64,000 bases of DNA, taken from Breviolum minutum Mf 1.05b.01 (lineage: Eukaryota; Sar; Dinophyceae; Suessiales; Symbiodiniaceae). The stretch spans positions 2,392 through 66,391 of the forward strand of contig DF241469.1 in the NCBI GenBank assembly GCA_000507305.1, read 5' to 3'. The notes under the pieces were generated by a model, which worked only from the letters and a program-made list of their open reading frames with translations, made no database searches and had not been told where the DNA came from. Shown here one piece after another: positions 24,464 through 36,559 of this stretch. The number at the start of each line of letters is the position of its first letter. Position 1 is the stretch's first letter. The translations under genes and the position numbers were made by a program.

Positions 24464-25509
24464 TCAGGGAAATTTCAAAATGCACTGATGAAACCGAGTT
24501 TCCGAAAGGATTTGCCCATCTTGATTTGCAAAGTCAATCGTGATTGGCCTGATCTTTCCCGGGCGTTTGCTGCAATGCCGCAGGAGCACTTGGGTCGCCA
24601 AAGTGCTGGTGTCGATCTTCCGGAACATGTACAAGCACGTTACGGCTGGGTTATCATATCCTGTCTCGAACTTGTGGGCAACGAAAAGGATCTTCGCTCT
24701 CTTTGCATCCATTGCACTTCGCATGAAGAAACCATTCAAGTCCTTTTCCGTCTCACCAGACACAGAGCCAGAAAATGCGCCCAAAATGTCTTCATGTTGG
24801 AAGTCCAACTCAGGGTTTCTCCTAGCAAGCATCCGGGCAGTCTTCGTGGCATCAAGGACATCTTGGCGAGAAGCGCACAGAACAAGGCCTTGCGCACGAT
24901 ACGACAATGGATCACATGTAGCATGGAAGTGCTCAAGTACCAGTCGAACGCGGGCCGTCAGCATGTCTCGGCCAGAAGATGCCGACATCAATCGTTGCAG
25001 ACGGGATTTCTCCTGGCATTTTCAATTGCCACACATTCAAGTCAAAATCATTGGGTCACATTCGGAAATTTTGAATCCTTGAAGTCAGGTGAGCCCGAGC
25101 CAGTTGCAGTTCAAACTCCTCTTACGCACAAATTCCAACTACTTCCAAGCGTCCTGATCCGAAATGCAAGAATCGTCCAGGCCGCTCACAATGGACACCA
25201 CCTCGTGGTACTCAGTGCGGGGGTCCATGACCAGTCCTTACTCAAACAAACTGCAGGATGATTGCAGAAAACAGGAGAAATCAGAAATTGATGAAACACT
25301 GCTGTTCAAAAAAAAACAACCTTGGCAGGAATTCGGGTTTTTGCAATCAAGTGGCCTTCTGACACTGCTTGTCCCAAATGGTAGGCATGAAATGGTCGGC
25401 GGAGGCCATCTGCACCCAAAGTTCCGAAACGCTCAAGAGCTTGCTTATTTGGAGTGCCTTGACGCAACACAACTCCAAGCAAGCAATCGAGGGCAAGAAA
25501 TGGCAATCC

Positions 25510-25574
<65 letters not shown>

Positions 25575-27050
25575 GAAAGCGGGGAGTTATGTGAATGTGG
25601 AGCAGGACCCCATCACTGAACAATCCATGTAAGCAAGTTGTCATTGTTTTGATTGGTGTCCGGCTTAGCAACCTCCCCCTCACACCTGTGAGAGCCACAT
25701 AATAGGAAGCACCAAGCACTCGTTCCATGGCAAGCGTCATGGAACCAAACTCAGTGTGGCTTCGGTGTACTTCATCTGGCATCACCAACGTTTTGCAAGC
25801 CAAAGCGTCACTTGCTCTTGTCCAAATAAGTTCGCTGCTGTTCAGCTTCCTGTGTGGATGAAGGTGTCAGCAAAAATTTCACGGCCGTGCAATTGGCAAA
25901 CATTCCAAGAAATTGAATTCCAGTAAACTACACAAATCCAAGTCTCTGGAAGGTCGTGAAGAGAATCCTGGATGCGAAGGATGGCGGATTGACCAGCAGT
26001 GACAAATTTTCCCATCTTTCATAATTTCATACGTCAAAAAAATGCAAACATACAACATATAAATACATATATCAACAGAATCAACATATAACTTCAACAA
26101 ACGTCAAGGTGTGGAGCCAAGTCACGTCTGGCATTGCTGTCCCTCAGCTATGGAGCGCTCGCACGAGGCAAGAACCTGCCGCAGCTCTCTTGCACTGTCT
26201 GCCTGGATCACACGTGCCTGCACTTTCCACGGGGCCGCCGCCATTCTCATCTTCATCATGAAGGTCTGAACCACTTCCTGTGCACATAAAAATGCAAAAC
26301 GCAACAGTTCCAACCGCTTCTGACTGATTCGTCTTCAGAAGAATCATTCCGCCCTTACACCTGCAATTACATTGCAATTACACTAAATACTAGAGATCTG
26401 AACATCGAATTGTATGAAATTAAATGATTCACATTGCCACGGGCTCTTGATCCTTAAACTCGAATTACCACTTCAGCTGCCGCACATGGTTCCAGCTAAG
26501 GCACGAAGCTCTGCGAATCAAGAAACTCACGGTCGTTGACGATGACCACCAATCCAGTGCCTATGTCTTCACCTCAAAGTTAGATGGCTCCAGCACCTAT
26601 CTCTCAGACCTCTTCCTCCCCCACAGCCCCATGAGGCTCTAATGACAAATCAATGACTGGTGATTCATGTGCACAAAAATGCCAGGATGCCGTATCAAAT
26701 CTATGTCTGCCTTTCTGCCACCCGAAAGACATATAAAAGAAACTTGCAAGACTTGAAGAGCATGAGGCTCAACTGCAACGATTCTACCACAACCAACAAG
26801 GAATTGGAACGGTGATATCCAATAAGTCTCATGCACTTTTCTGTTACAACTTTGCCGCTAGGTAATGCTTGATATGCTAAATCCAAGGTGCTGAGCCTCA
26901 TCAGCCAATAGGCCAAGCTGGCTTGGACCAGGGTCTTGCCCGTCCTGGGGGCATAGTAGTGGAGGAACCGCTTCTGAGTGCCACGTTCGATGCCATGAAG
27001 AACTTTGTGAACCCCTTCCACCTCAATGCGGAATGGCCGGTGGAAAAGGC
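24464..27050 (-). CDS. hsdR-like: HsdR-like SF2 helicase (type I restriction enzyme R-subunit motor)
   Basis: Exons on the minus strand carry the HsdR motor motifs in order. About 27010-26900: GVHKVLHGIERGTQKRFL then YAPRTGKT (motif I, Walker A). About 26275-26135: helical exon EVVQTFMMKMRMAAAPW. About 25815-25686: LVMPDEVHRSH (motif II, DEVH) and YYVALTG. 25457-about 25330: TPNKQALERFG and PFHAYHLGQAVSEGHLI, a hallmark of HsdR. About 25235-25140: MDPRTEYHEVVSIVSG. About 25020-24464: GLVLCASRQD, AFSGSVSGETEKDLNGF, ILFVAHKFETGYDNP (motif V) and LLRHCSKRPGKIRPITIDFA (motif VI). The junction CTCACAG|GTGTGAG...CAAG|GCACTCC restores T-G-T-P. In bacteria this motor translocates DNA for a restriction complex. 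I see no PD-(D/E)XK nuclease part, and no methylase or specificity subunit nearby. A bacterial gene gained long ago and given introns is the likely history. Confidence 0.85.
25509..25574. repeat. CAA repeat inside an intron of the HsdR-like gene
   Basis: About 22 CAA units lie within the 228-base intron 25685-25458. On the transcribed strand this is a TTG repeat shortly before the 3' splice site. The apparent poly-Gln and poly-Val/Leu frames are therefore not coding. Confidence 0.92.
26449..26642 (+). pseudogene. Plus-strand coding-like fragment inside an intron
   Basis: A plus-strand frame without a start codon reads FQLRHEALRIKKLTVVDDDH and then SSAYVFTSKLDGSSTYLSDL before a TAA. It is flanked by stops and both minus frames checked are closed by stops over most of it. 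It looks like a piece of a real protein lodged in an intron of the HsdR-like gene in opposite orientation, such as a retroposed or duplicated exon. The family is not recognised. Confidence 0.35.
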
Positions 27051-27399
27051 AGAGCATTTAATCGGCCACAGAATACGGGGACCACATGTGACAGAGAGAA
27101 CACATGCATCACGGTAGCCATCGTGAATTGGGCTGCCAAAGGGCATACTTCGAGAAATCAACGCGACAAATGACAAATGATGACAAATAAAAATCGGACA
27201 TTATATTGGGAAGAAGCCCATATGAAGAAAATGCCTTCCTAACCTCTCCTTTTGGTTGCTGTCCTTTCAATTCCCGTTGTCTCAGTCCAAGATCAGCTCT
27301 CAGAAGGGTTTGTTTTCTTATGTTTTGTTGATGAGAAATCACGTTTCTTTTACAACAAAAAGTTTCTCTCTCGCCGTTTCGCCTGATGAGGATACGCCG

Positions 27400-30300
27400 T
27401 CTTTCCGGATCCAATTTCGTAGACCTGCTGAATGCGCTTCACTGTGGCCCAGGATGCGTCTCGCGTCATGGCTCCGAAAGTGATGCTTGAACAACACGCA
27501 CTCAATCTGCAACAACATGTTCAGTCGACACTCATGACACTCTACACTGAACGACTGAACTTATACAGCGTAATGTAAACATGTAAACACTCGAGCTGCT
27601 TCCACGTGGTGCAGTGCCAACCCATGAAACTAAACCTTTCGAACCCATACGCCATACCCTCCACAGGCGATACAAATGGAGCACCAGTGGACCATGTCTG
27701 GCATGCTGAGACAATACATAATGCAGAAGCACTTGTGCCACTGACATGTGCTGTGTCCAAACCTTCAAGCAATGAAAGGAAAAATTACAAAAGTGAGATC
27801 AGCAACATCTTGGAAGCCACAGCACTAAAGTCATGTTTCCGCCTGGTGCAGAGTCTTGGGCCATGCGCGGATGCCTGCACCTGTGAGGGGATCATACAGT
27901 CAAAAGCTGTGACATGAGGAAAGGCGAGGTCGTCCATGTCCAAAATGCATTGGTGCCACATGTCACATACACAACATTACAGAAACACCATTCAACGCCA
28001 TTCAGCAGGATACGGATGTTGCCCTTTTTTCCCCGGCCTCCCCTGTGCGCAAGCTGCACCTTTGTAAATTTGTAAATGGAAAGTAAGCAAAAAATGGAAG
28101 CGAAGCCAAGCGTTTTGACACACGACTTGACTTTGAGACAAGGGACGCAAGCGCTGCTCTGCCTTCAAGCGCCTGGGCTCCTGCTTTTTCTCCAGGCGCT
28201 CCAGACGCCTCTGAACCCGTTGTATCTGGTGACCTGGCAAGAGGATTCAAGATGCAAAAGTGATTCATGAAGAAGATGCAACGTACCAAACCATCGAGAT
28301 CTTTTCAACATCAAAGAGTAATTGAAACTTGCGAAGGTGTTTGTCAAATCTGTCCAAGTCTATCCGCACTTGAATATCTCTCTGTGGCCTGATTCTGCCA
28401 TTATGTCCAGGTAAACTGATCGAAGTTTCTCCCACGCATTGGCCAGTTCTCCTCACATCATCAAACGAAGTAACTGTTTGAGTTACCTTCCCCTGCTACT
28501 CTATTCATGCTGGGTTTAGCCCCAGCCAATGCCCAATGACACTGCTCCATGGGTAACAATGACCTCATGAATTCTCATGAACATTCACATCTTCATTCTT
28601 CACAAATGATGGTAAAATGTGCATGAACAAAGCATATCCTTCCCCACCCCGCCTGGGCTATGCTGGCTGAGAAGGGATAGCTCATTGCAGGCACCCTCAA
28701 ACACCATACAACGAGCCTGTGGCCAGAAGAAAACAAAAATTGAGAAGCAACAAACCTCAAGCTGCTCTCAGGTTTTCTTTGGGTCAACGCCTTGAGGTTC
28801 AAATTGTCTCTTTTCGTCTATGCTCTTGCGAGTTTCTGAAAGGTCTCGATTCTACCCGTGTTCGAAAATGCATCTTCAGCTCCCGCTCCCGCTCCTCCCG
28901 GAGCCGCTGCCAGGCCAGGAGGCCACGCTCCAAACTTTGGCCCTCGGCGAGGAAGCGAGGTGTTTCCAAGGATCGGCCGACCTTGATTGATTTGATCAAA
29001 TTGTCAAAGCATTCAAAGCATAAAAGCACAGAAAAGCATGAAAAATGTCTTCACCACTTGTGCCAACGACATGCGAAGGCTCTCTCACTTGATCTTATGC
29101 AAGGCACCCAGTATCTCGCACCCACTCTGGTCCGGAACGTCAAGTTCAGCTCCTTTGGAAACACAGCCGAGATGGTTTGCAGAGGAAAAAAACATGGCGG
29201 ACGTGCAGCACATTCATAACTGCGGGCCTTTGCTGTGAGGCCATGCTTGCGAAGCTCTGTCGCTAGGGCTTCTCTGAAGCTCGCCTGCATGAGGCTAAAA
29301 AGTGCGCTTTTTTCCGCATTCCGAAAACATCAGAAACGGCATAAACTCTGCCTCAATGTCAGACGTTGACCGTTCCACCCGGTCTCGCACAGACTGCAGT
29401 ATCTGCGCGGTGGGGAGCAAGCCCGACTTTCATAACTTTTTTATGTGCCTAAAATCACAAGAAAGACTCTTCGAAAACGTCATGTGAGAGTGGCCTGTCT
29501 GTGCTTCATGGCGAGGTCCAAGTTGGGTGTCCATTGCGTGCTCAATACAAAAGGACCAGCACTGCATGTGGCCTCATAGGTGGAGCAGCCTGAGTTGAAG
29601 GACAAGACAGAAAATATCAAATGGAATAAGTTGGACATGAAAGGAAACTATTGAGTTGACTGCATCCCGCTTCTAACAAGAAGTGATGGAGTTTGCCACT
29701 AGACTAGAAGCCCTGGCCGGATTTGAGGCGTTGGTAAACTCCCTCGCAGGAGGCCTTGGCTGCAGTGTTTTGCAGGCATTGGATATGATACTGGCAACGT
29801 CTTTTCAAACGCTCAAGGTTTGCATGTCAGTCAAGTTGAATACGTCCTCACACAGACTACGGATGTATGTCCATGTGAGGCGTGAGAGGAGATCTTTCAG
29901 CTCAAGGACTGCACTGGACTACTGACTTGCTGTCAAGTATCCCGTCGCTTTCTGGAAGAGCCTTCGTAGAGTTGAAATTCTAAATGATGGAGATACAAAC
30001 ATTGAGATATCATATGTGCTTTTTCTGTGGCAACAGGAGTTTCAACATCTTGACTTCTCCGAGCAAATGACGTGTAGACTGCCTTTGTATGGAACTGTAT
30101 CGCCTGAAAATTCCTGTGCAAACGTGTCTGGCCTTCGCGGAGACACTTCCAGTTCCAGTGCTTGAGCTCTGGGTGTTGAGCCTTCAAATGGACTTGTCAC
30201 GTCTTTTCACCACAGCTCCCCTCCTTTTCCGACACCCACAGCCACAAACATCTCACGATATCGCACGAGCAAGAAGTACCTGGCCGTACTCCTTCAAGAC

Positions 30301-31000
30301 TGTGAAGGACTTCCTTGGTGGACGGAGAAAAGAACAACTTTTCTTCAAACGAAGATTCGACCATGTTTCCATGGCATGAAACCTACGAATACTTGGGATA
30401 TTTGGTTGAGCCCTGAGTCAGTGACTGTGCCAACACCCACCGCTCCAGCTGCATTCGCTGCCCCTGTGAACAGAAATTGCTGCTTAGACCAGGACTGATT
30501 TTGACTCTTGGCTTTGAAATTGGACAGATCATGATCATGCCATGAGGAGATTTTGCGAAATTCATCCAAATTCAGCAACATTACTCAGTAGCCCAATCAT
30601 GCACTAAGGTCTTCCTCAATAATTCTTGCCAAAAACTTCTGCTCATCCCAAGACTCACCGACGAGCCAAACTCTGCCTGAGTCAAGCGGGCAATGATAGC
30701 ACGTCGCTGCTCTGGTTGCAAGAGCCCAAGGAGCAAAGGAAGCCTCGGGAAAGCTATCTCGACATTTTACTTGCCCAGATGCACGCACTTTGTACACCTT
30801 GCGCGCTCTTCGATCTCTATGCTCAATGATGTCTTTGTTTACAGAATTGAGATTTTTGATCAGGAAGAAGTTGATGCAACATCTGCTGCCCTTCTGAGCC
30901 CAGCTGCCGATGCCGTACACTTCGACGAGGGCACTTGGGCAGTCGCAGCATCTGCGACGGGATTGCATCCAACCAACGGGAAGCCATAGAAAAAACAACG
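27400..31000 (-). CDS. Chain of exons upstream of the HsdR-like motor, likely its N-terminal half
   Basis: Many short minus-strand segments have coding character and good borders. 30965-30870: MLRLPKCPRRSVRHRQLGSE. About 30765-30665: LLLGLLQPEQRRAIIARLTQ, ending at TCG|GTGAGT. About 30320-30270: KSFTVLKEYGQ|GTACTT. About 30187-30030: AQHPELKHWNWKCLREGQ. About 29920-29820: LELKDLLSRLTWTYIRSLCE. About 29430-29315: ILQSVRDRVERSTSDIEAEF. About 29290-29240: ASFREALATELRKHGLTAK. About 28990-28850: a charged helix (AWQRLREERERELKMHFRTR). About 28440-28350: ELANAWEKLRSVYLDIMAES. About 28215-28130: RRLERLEKKQEPRRLKAEQR. About 27765-27665: VAQVLLHYVLSQHARHGPL. Together these suggest a helical, coiled-coil-rich protein. 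They run without a break in strand into the helicase exons, but whether they form one transcript is an inference. Confidence 0.5.
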
Positions 31001-31456
31001 TATGTCCAGTATAATATATATATAATTATATACTATACATGTGTACGTATATTTTCGAGACACCCTTGCCTTGCCTCTTTGTCTGGGTCCGCATTGAAGG
31101 GATTCAGAACAAACGCTATATGAATTCACCACGACGAAACACGCTGTCATAAAAACACCCTGCCTCTGAGCCCAATAAACCTCAAGAATTCAATACATCA
31201 AGACATCCTCAAACAGAACACAGTGTGCACGAACAAAGTCCGTGCCCGTCTGAAAGATATCCAAAGGAAGGGGAAAAACTCTTAATCAGCTAAATCCTGC
31301 TTGGACTTGCAGTCTTGACGCAAGTCTGATTGCAAGTCACGCACACTTCCACAAAGACAGTAGGATAAGTTGGGGGTATCCTCGGCCCAGTAACAGTGGA
31401 ACCTGAAGGTTTATTGGGGGCCCTTTCATGAAAATGAACAGATTATTGTTTCACTG

Positions 31457-32345
31457 TTAGTGGGTGGGGGATACCCCCAAAGGATCAGCTAGGAGCTGCA
31501 AAGCTTGCACACCCAAATCTTGACTGACATTGTGTATGACAATGGATTGTACCAAGTCCTGCCCCAAGGTTGGAGACAACATGCCTATGAGACACGCTTC
31601 AGAACATCTCGCATTTTTTTCTTTACTGCGAAGGCGGGCCCAATGACCATGTCTTTCAAACGTCCTCACAGGGATATCATCCACCCATGGCTCAAAAGCC
31701 CCAACGCCACGCCACGCGTTCGCATTGGAAAAGGCCGATGGTAGAATGGCGACATGGAAAGCCACAAAACAGAGAAAAACACATACAAACACCAGGTGCA
31801 AACTGGTACGGAATGCAGAAACCACAGGCATTGGCCAAGATGAAAGTATAGCCACATCCCTTAAGGATCCTTAAGGACTCATGTGCCAGGAGCAGTCTGC
31901 TGCCCACCAACCTGCGACATATGCTCGCAAAAAGATACAAACAGCAAGCCTGCCGAGGATTCTACAGCCTTCAATCAGCAGGTAGCCACTTGGCATGCAC
32001 AGGGGCCAGTGGGCACAAATCCAATTCGAAAGTTGTACATCTGGAAATTCCATGCGTCACTTTGGAAGAACAAATGGCCCATAGATATCAATCGTCGGAA
32101 ACACCTGACAGGTGACCAGCGACAGGAGGGCAACAATGATGCTTTGAGGCAACCTTCTCTTAACAAAAAGTGGATGGGGAAAATTGAAAAAATTAAAAAA
32201 AAACGGTTTTCAAAAAGGCCAGTGTTTTTCGTTGTTCGTTTTTTTTGTCGCATTTTCCTGGCCTGGGGCTTGGTCACTGTGCCCGTTCTGCCTTCAAGCG
32301 CTGCATCCAAGGCCTTCTGCGCTGAGGCGGCTTCCACATAGCTGC
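31457..32345 (-). CDS. Putative exons of an unrecognised protein
   Basis: About 32345-32250 reads YVEAASAQKALDAALEGRTG followed by a basic run. About 31750-31630 reads AWRGVGAFEPWVDDIPVRTF. About 31610-31465 reads CLIGMLSPTLGQDLVQSIVI and LGVQALQLLADPLG. They lie between the carbon-nitrogen hydrolase stop at 32562 and the exon chain starting near 31.0 kb, so they may be the first exons of the long helicase gene. An ATG-led hydrophobic segment at about 31830-31770 could be a signal anchor or an intron tail. No domain is recognised. Confidence 0.38.
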
Positions 32346-32561
32346 CCGTGTGATAGAAACCTCGGTCCAATTTGGAGTTTCAAAGAAAACTTCCCAAGCA
32401 AAACAAAGATCACTACTTTCGATGACTTAGACTCTTAGACTCAATTTGGACAATTCAGATACTGTGAACGAGCTGTAAAAATGCCATTCAGCATGGATTG
32501 GACATCTCAAAAAAATATCATTCAAAGTCAACCAAGACCGTCTAATTCAACTCATTCCAGC

Positions 32562-34582
32562 TTAGAGACCTTGCAGTTGTTGTAGCCAATCATCTCCAAG
32601 AGCAGACATCTGTTTAAAGGGCATAGCTTCTCCTGGCATGGTGCCTACACCTGGGAAGCGAGTGCCAAAGCCAGTACCTGTGAGCTTGAAAATGCTGTCC
32701 CCAAGCCATTGCTGCATGGAAACCATGACATCTGCGCCATAGTCAATGCCGACCTCGCTTGGGCGGCCAAAGCACACGGCAATCCAGTAATCCAGTAAGG
32801 CCTATTATGAGTTAAAAGGGGTGGAACGGGGTTACCAGAATGGGCTTATAGACTCCCTTTTACAGTAAAATCCCCTACTGCATTGGGCAATCGCACTTGT
32901 TTTCTGTTCATTACAATTGACTTTCCTGGCACGTTTCGACAAGCACGTGAGGCCAAGTCACGTCAAAACGTCGACCTTTGCGAGGCATCGGCGCGCTCTG
33001 ACGCCCACGCCCGAATGCATTGAGACTCACCTCTGTTCTTGCAAAGCCATCAGCTAAGAATACTGGACCACCAGGACTTGTGCACACCGGCCCTGTGAGC
33101 ATAACTCAAGCTGCAGTTTTTAGACAAGCTATCTTGGTTCATAAAACTTGAACGTTGGCCACCTACAAACCTACTGCTTACCTTCCCACCATTGGTTCCC
33201 ATAAACAGAACAGATCAGAACAGTTGAACTCAAAAGGCCAACTCGCCGCACTGAAGGTTTCTGGACTTTCTGTATGAACGTGCCTATTCTGTCTGCCTAT
33301 CTGCCTATCTGTCTCTTCTCAAATCAGCTTGCAACTCGGGTGACACATTTCCCTAACCCCGCCTGAAGCAATGTTCATGCCGGCCGAGACGATAAGTTGC
33401 ACATCAACTCGCTCCCAGGGCTTCAATTCTTTTTGGCAAAGTTCACCCATTGCATGGTCTAAGCAAATCTCTAAGCCAATACGAAGCCCTCCGATCTTCA
33501 ACAAGCCGCTGGGCAATTCCACATCATGACCAAACCCCAACTCTTCCAACAAATGTGCAGGTAAGTGCTTGTACACACAACCATTGGAACGTGGATTTTG
33601 TTTGCAAAAGTCATGAGAACGGCCAGGCTGAGCAGGGACCATGCGAGAATGCTCCGGACGCATCTGCAGGAAGTCAATGCCACTAATGAAGTGTTTGAAC
33701 CTCATAAGCTTCTTTATGCCGCACAACATACAAAAACATACAAAAACAACCCCAGCGACAATGCAACACGGACCAAAAGCTTAGATAGCTTCCAGGAGAC
33801 CGTAAATATGTAAGATTGGTGCCGCCAACATGGACAGGCGCAAAATTGTAGTAGCTGATGTTCTCGAACGGCCGTTCGGACATTCGCACATATCGCTCAT
33901 CCGCACTTTGGGCCATCACGACCGTTCCATCTACGACCAACCAATGTTTGAAGCGTTCATGTGCAAATCGATGGGAAATCCAATGGGCGGTCGGATGCAG
34001 CACTTTTTCGACTCCACGATGAATTCGATATGCGCCTTGCTTACCGCGCCACTAGAACTCCGGCAGCATAAAGATTTTGAGAGTTGTTGGAGAACGATCC
34101 CATTGGTCTGAAGCATACAAGCGCTCGACTGCTTCAAACATGATGTTCATCCGCTTCTCGACATCCTCCTGTACCTTGCCACTGCCTAAATAGCATTGAT
34201 CTAGATCATCACCACTATCAAAGCAGCCGTCGACTTCAGTCCCAGGTGCTGTGAACAAGTTGAAGCCAAAATACTGAACGCCCGCATATCTCTGACCATC
34301 CACCAGGACCACACGGTCTGCTTTTTCAAAGTATTCCAGGAGCTCACGTGTGGGCACAAAATTGAAAACAGCCGAAATGAAGGCAAAAACGAATGATCCA
34401 AACATGAGGAACCAAAACCCACGGTTACATCCTCTCCAGCCGTGCTGCAGCCGATCCACGGGGACCGGCGTGAAATCTGCTTGAATCGCTTGACGGGACT
34501 TGGGAAGCCGCGGCTTTCGGATTTCCGCCGCTTCGGGATCTTCGTCTCCCAAGAGCGGTTCTCCGGGAAATGTGAATCTCAT
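32562..34582 (-). CDS. Membrane-anchored carbon-nitrogen hydrolase (nitrilase superfamily), in-frame TAG
   Basis: Exon 1 (34582-33801) starts at an ATG (MRFTFPGEPLLGDEDPEAAE). It has a basic stretch, then one membrane helix (FWFLMFGSFVFAFISAVFNF, near residues 56-75), a type II anchor. It then enters the hydrolase domain: LKIFMLPEF with the catalytic Glu, then TAG at 34054-34052, then WRGKQGAY in the same frame, then HWLVVDGTVVMAQ and YYNFAPVHVGG. Exon 2 (33682-about 33355) joins in phase (CG|T) and carries IGLEICLDH with the catalytic Cys. Exon 3 (33092-about 32960) carries VCTSPGGPVFLADGFARTEV. The last part (about 32780-32562) ends in TAA. The family uses a Glu-Lys-Cys triad to cleave amide or nitrile C-N bonds; the Lys is not obvious here. 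The TAG replaces an aromatic residue. Pseudogene, sequencing error and readthrough all remain possible. Confidence 0.8.
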
Positions 34583-34589
34583 GGCACAA

Positions 34590-36555
34590 CTTGGACGCTA
34601 CAATTCTACAGTGAGCCAAACTTGCACCGCAACACAACGCACAACCCAAAATCCAATTGCCATGACACCTTGCTGAGCTGCTACAAAAAAAAATCGATGC
34701 AATTGGCATCGTTGTATGTGACTTTCATGGGCCAAGCAGCTGAATGATGAACTCCTTGCCATCTCGATCAGCTTGCAGAAGTGTGTCCCGCTGTTGCATT
34801 AGACAACAACAACCTCAAGCGAAGACATCAAGAAGCCACATGAAGCCACAACTGAATATAAACGGCGTCAATGCTGCCATAGCAAATTCACGTCTAATTC
34901 AATAAGATGTGCAAGATTTAGAAACAGCAAGCTGAGGCAGTGGCAACAACAGGGTCAACAACCCCAACACCAACCTGGAAAACACAGACGAGTTGATCGT
35001 TGTATAGCTTGGGATCGAGTAGAATGGTAAGTAAGATCTTGGTACAAAGGTATCCCGCCCCAAACCAAAATGCGGAATTGTCTATCTACCCATGATTGAT
35101 CAACAAATCCAAAGTATTCAGTAATCCTACCCTTTCCCATTCGATCCTATCTTATCCTGTCCTACCCTATCCCATCCCATCCTGTCCCACCCTTTCCTAT
35201 CCTATTCTATCTTTATCTATCCTATCCTGTCCCACTCTCTCCTATCCTATGCTGTCTATTCTGTCTATCGTATCGATCTATCGCATTCACATTTAAAACA
35301 TTTATCGATATGTTACATTTGATATCTGTCCATGCATGCATTCATGAATCCGTCTATGTAGACTATGTACTTCATCAAATGTGGCAGCGTTAGATATTTG
35401 CTTGAGCTAGTCAGTCATGGATTTGTCTGTGTGATCTGTGTGATCCGTATTATCTGTTCCTTTTCACTCTCGTTCATCCCGCATGCAGCATGCATTCGTG
35501 CATAATATGTGCATACCTATATTCATGTATATGTGCATATATTCATTTATGTGTATGTGCGTGTGTGTCAACATCCATGGCTACCCTGTTTGTATGCACA
35601 TTCTACCACATCATATAATTTGAATTAATTTGAGGTGTATGCAGTTGCACTTGTAGCTTTACAATTCTTTACACTGGCTGGGCAGACCTTTGTATCAAAA
35701 GCCTTGCGTTTCAATAATGTCACCCATTTCACGGAGAATAATCAAAAAATGGTCCCGACGAGATTTCAAATCAAGGTACAAGAACACGGATCTCGAAGTG
35801 GTGGCGCACATCTCCGAGCTTTGGCAATCCTGTCGGAGAGGTTTTTCCACAAGTCACGACGTCAAGATACCGAAAAGGAAAGACTTAAAGACACTGAGTA
35901 TCCGACCAGTGTTGTTGGCAATCATGTCAGCGAAGAGTGCCATGGTGAGGGATTTTTCGAAACAGATCAGAGCACCTGTTCAAGCGTGCACTCGAAAGCA
36001 CTCTAGCATGCAGTTTCGGCACTTGCGATGCTACGATGCTTCAATGCACTTCAATGCACTTCAACTTTGTTCTTACCTTGGTAGGCGATAACGCGCGATA
36101 GTTATTTCATACAATTACCCTTTCATCTTGAACCTCTACGTCTCACATTCATCTTGACACTTGTGCCCTCTTGCAAGCAAGGCACTGGATGGAAGCAGGC
36201 GCGGCAGCACCCACGGTTCGAGCTTGTAAAGCCAGATAGTGCCGGTCAAAAAAGAATTTGAACAGCTATCCTACAGATAGGTCATAGTGAGTCATACAAG
36301 TAGAGGTCAGAGGACAACATGAAGAGAATATAGCGAACAAATTGTATTATATGATTAGTTGTAGTTAAGTTATAGTCATAAATAATGGAATGGATATTTA
36401 TCACAAATATTCTATGATATTCTATCAATCAAGAAGATTGGATCACTCCCTCAACTCCATATAGCTAGTGAAAGTTTTGCCTCAAGTTTTTGGCATCTTG
36501 GGCAGGGTGCAAGTAGAACATGGGTAGGATGAAAGAAAAGAAATCAGAAATCAGG
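34590..36555. other. Upstream spacer, no secure gene
   Basis: Apart from the pyrimidine tandem tract at 35120-35280, a minus-strand segment at about 35945-35860 (MALFADMIANNTGRILSVFK) could be an exon, but the plus strand is open over the same bases. AT-rich sequence follows at 36250-36450. The promoter of the hydrolase gene should lie here, but I see no motif. Confidence 0.4.
35120..35280. repeat. Pyrimidine-rich CCTATCC-type tandem repeat
   Basis: Degenerate units of CCTATCCCAT and TCCTATCCTGTCC type run for about 160 bases, then fade into GTCTAT units. Confidence 0.88.
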
Positions 36556-36559
36556 GCCC

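Noticed and set aside
25306-25632. Poly-Gln, poly-Asn and poly-Val/Leu frames
   Set aside because: They lie on a CAA repeat inside an intron whose flanking exons join exactly to give TGTP.
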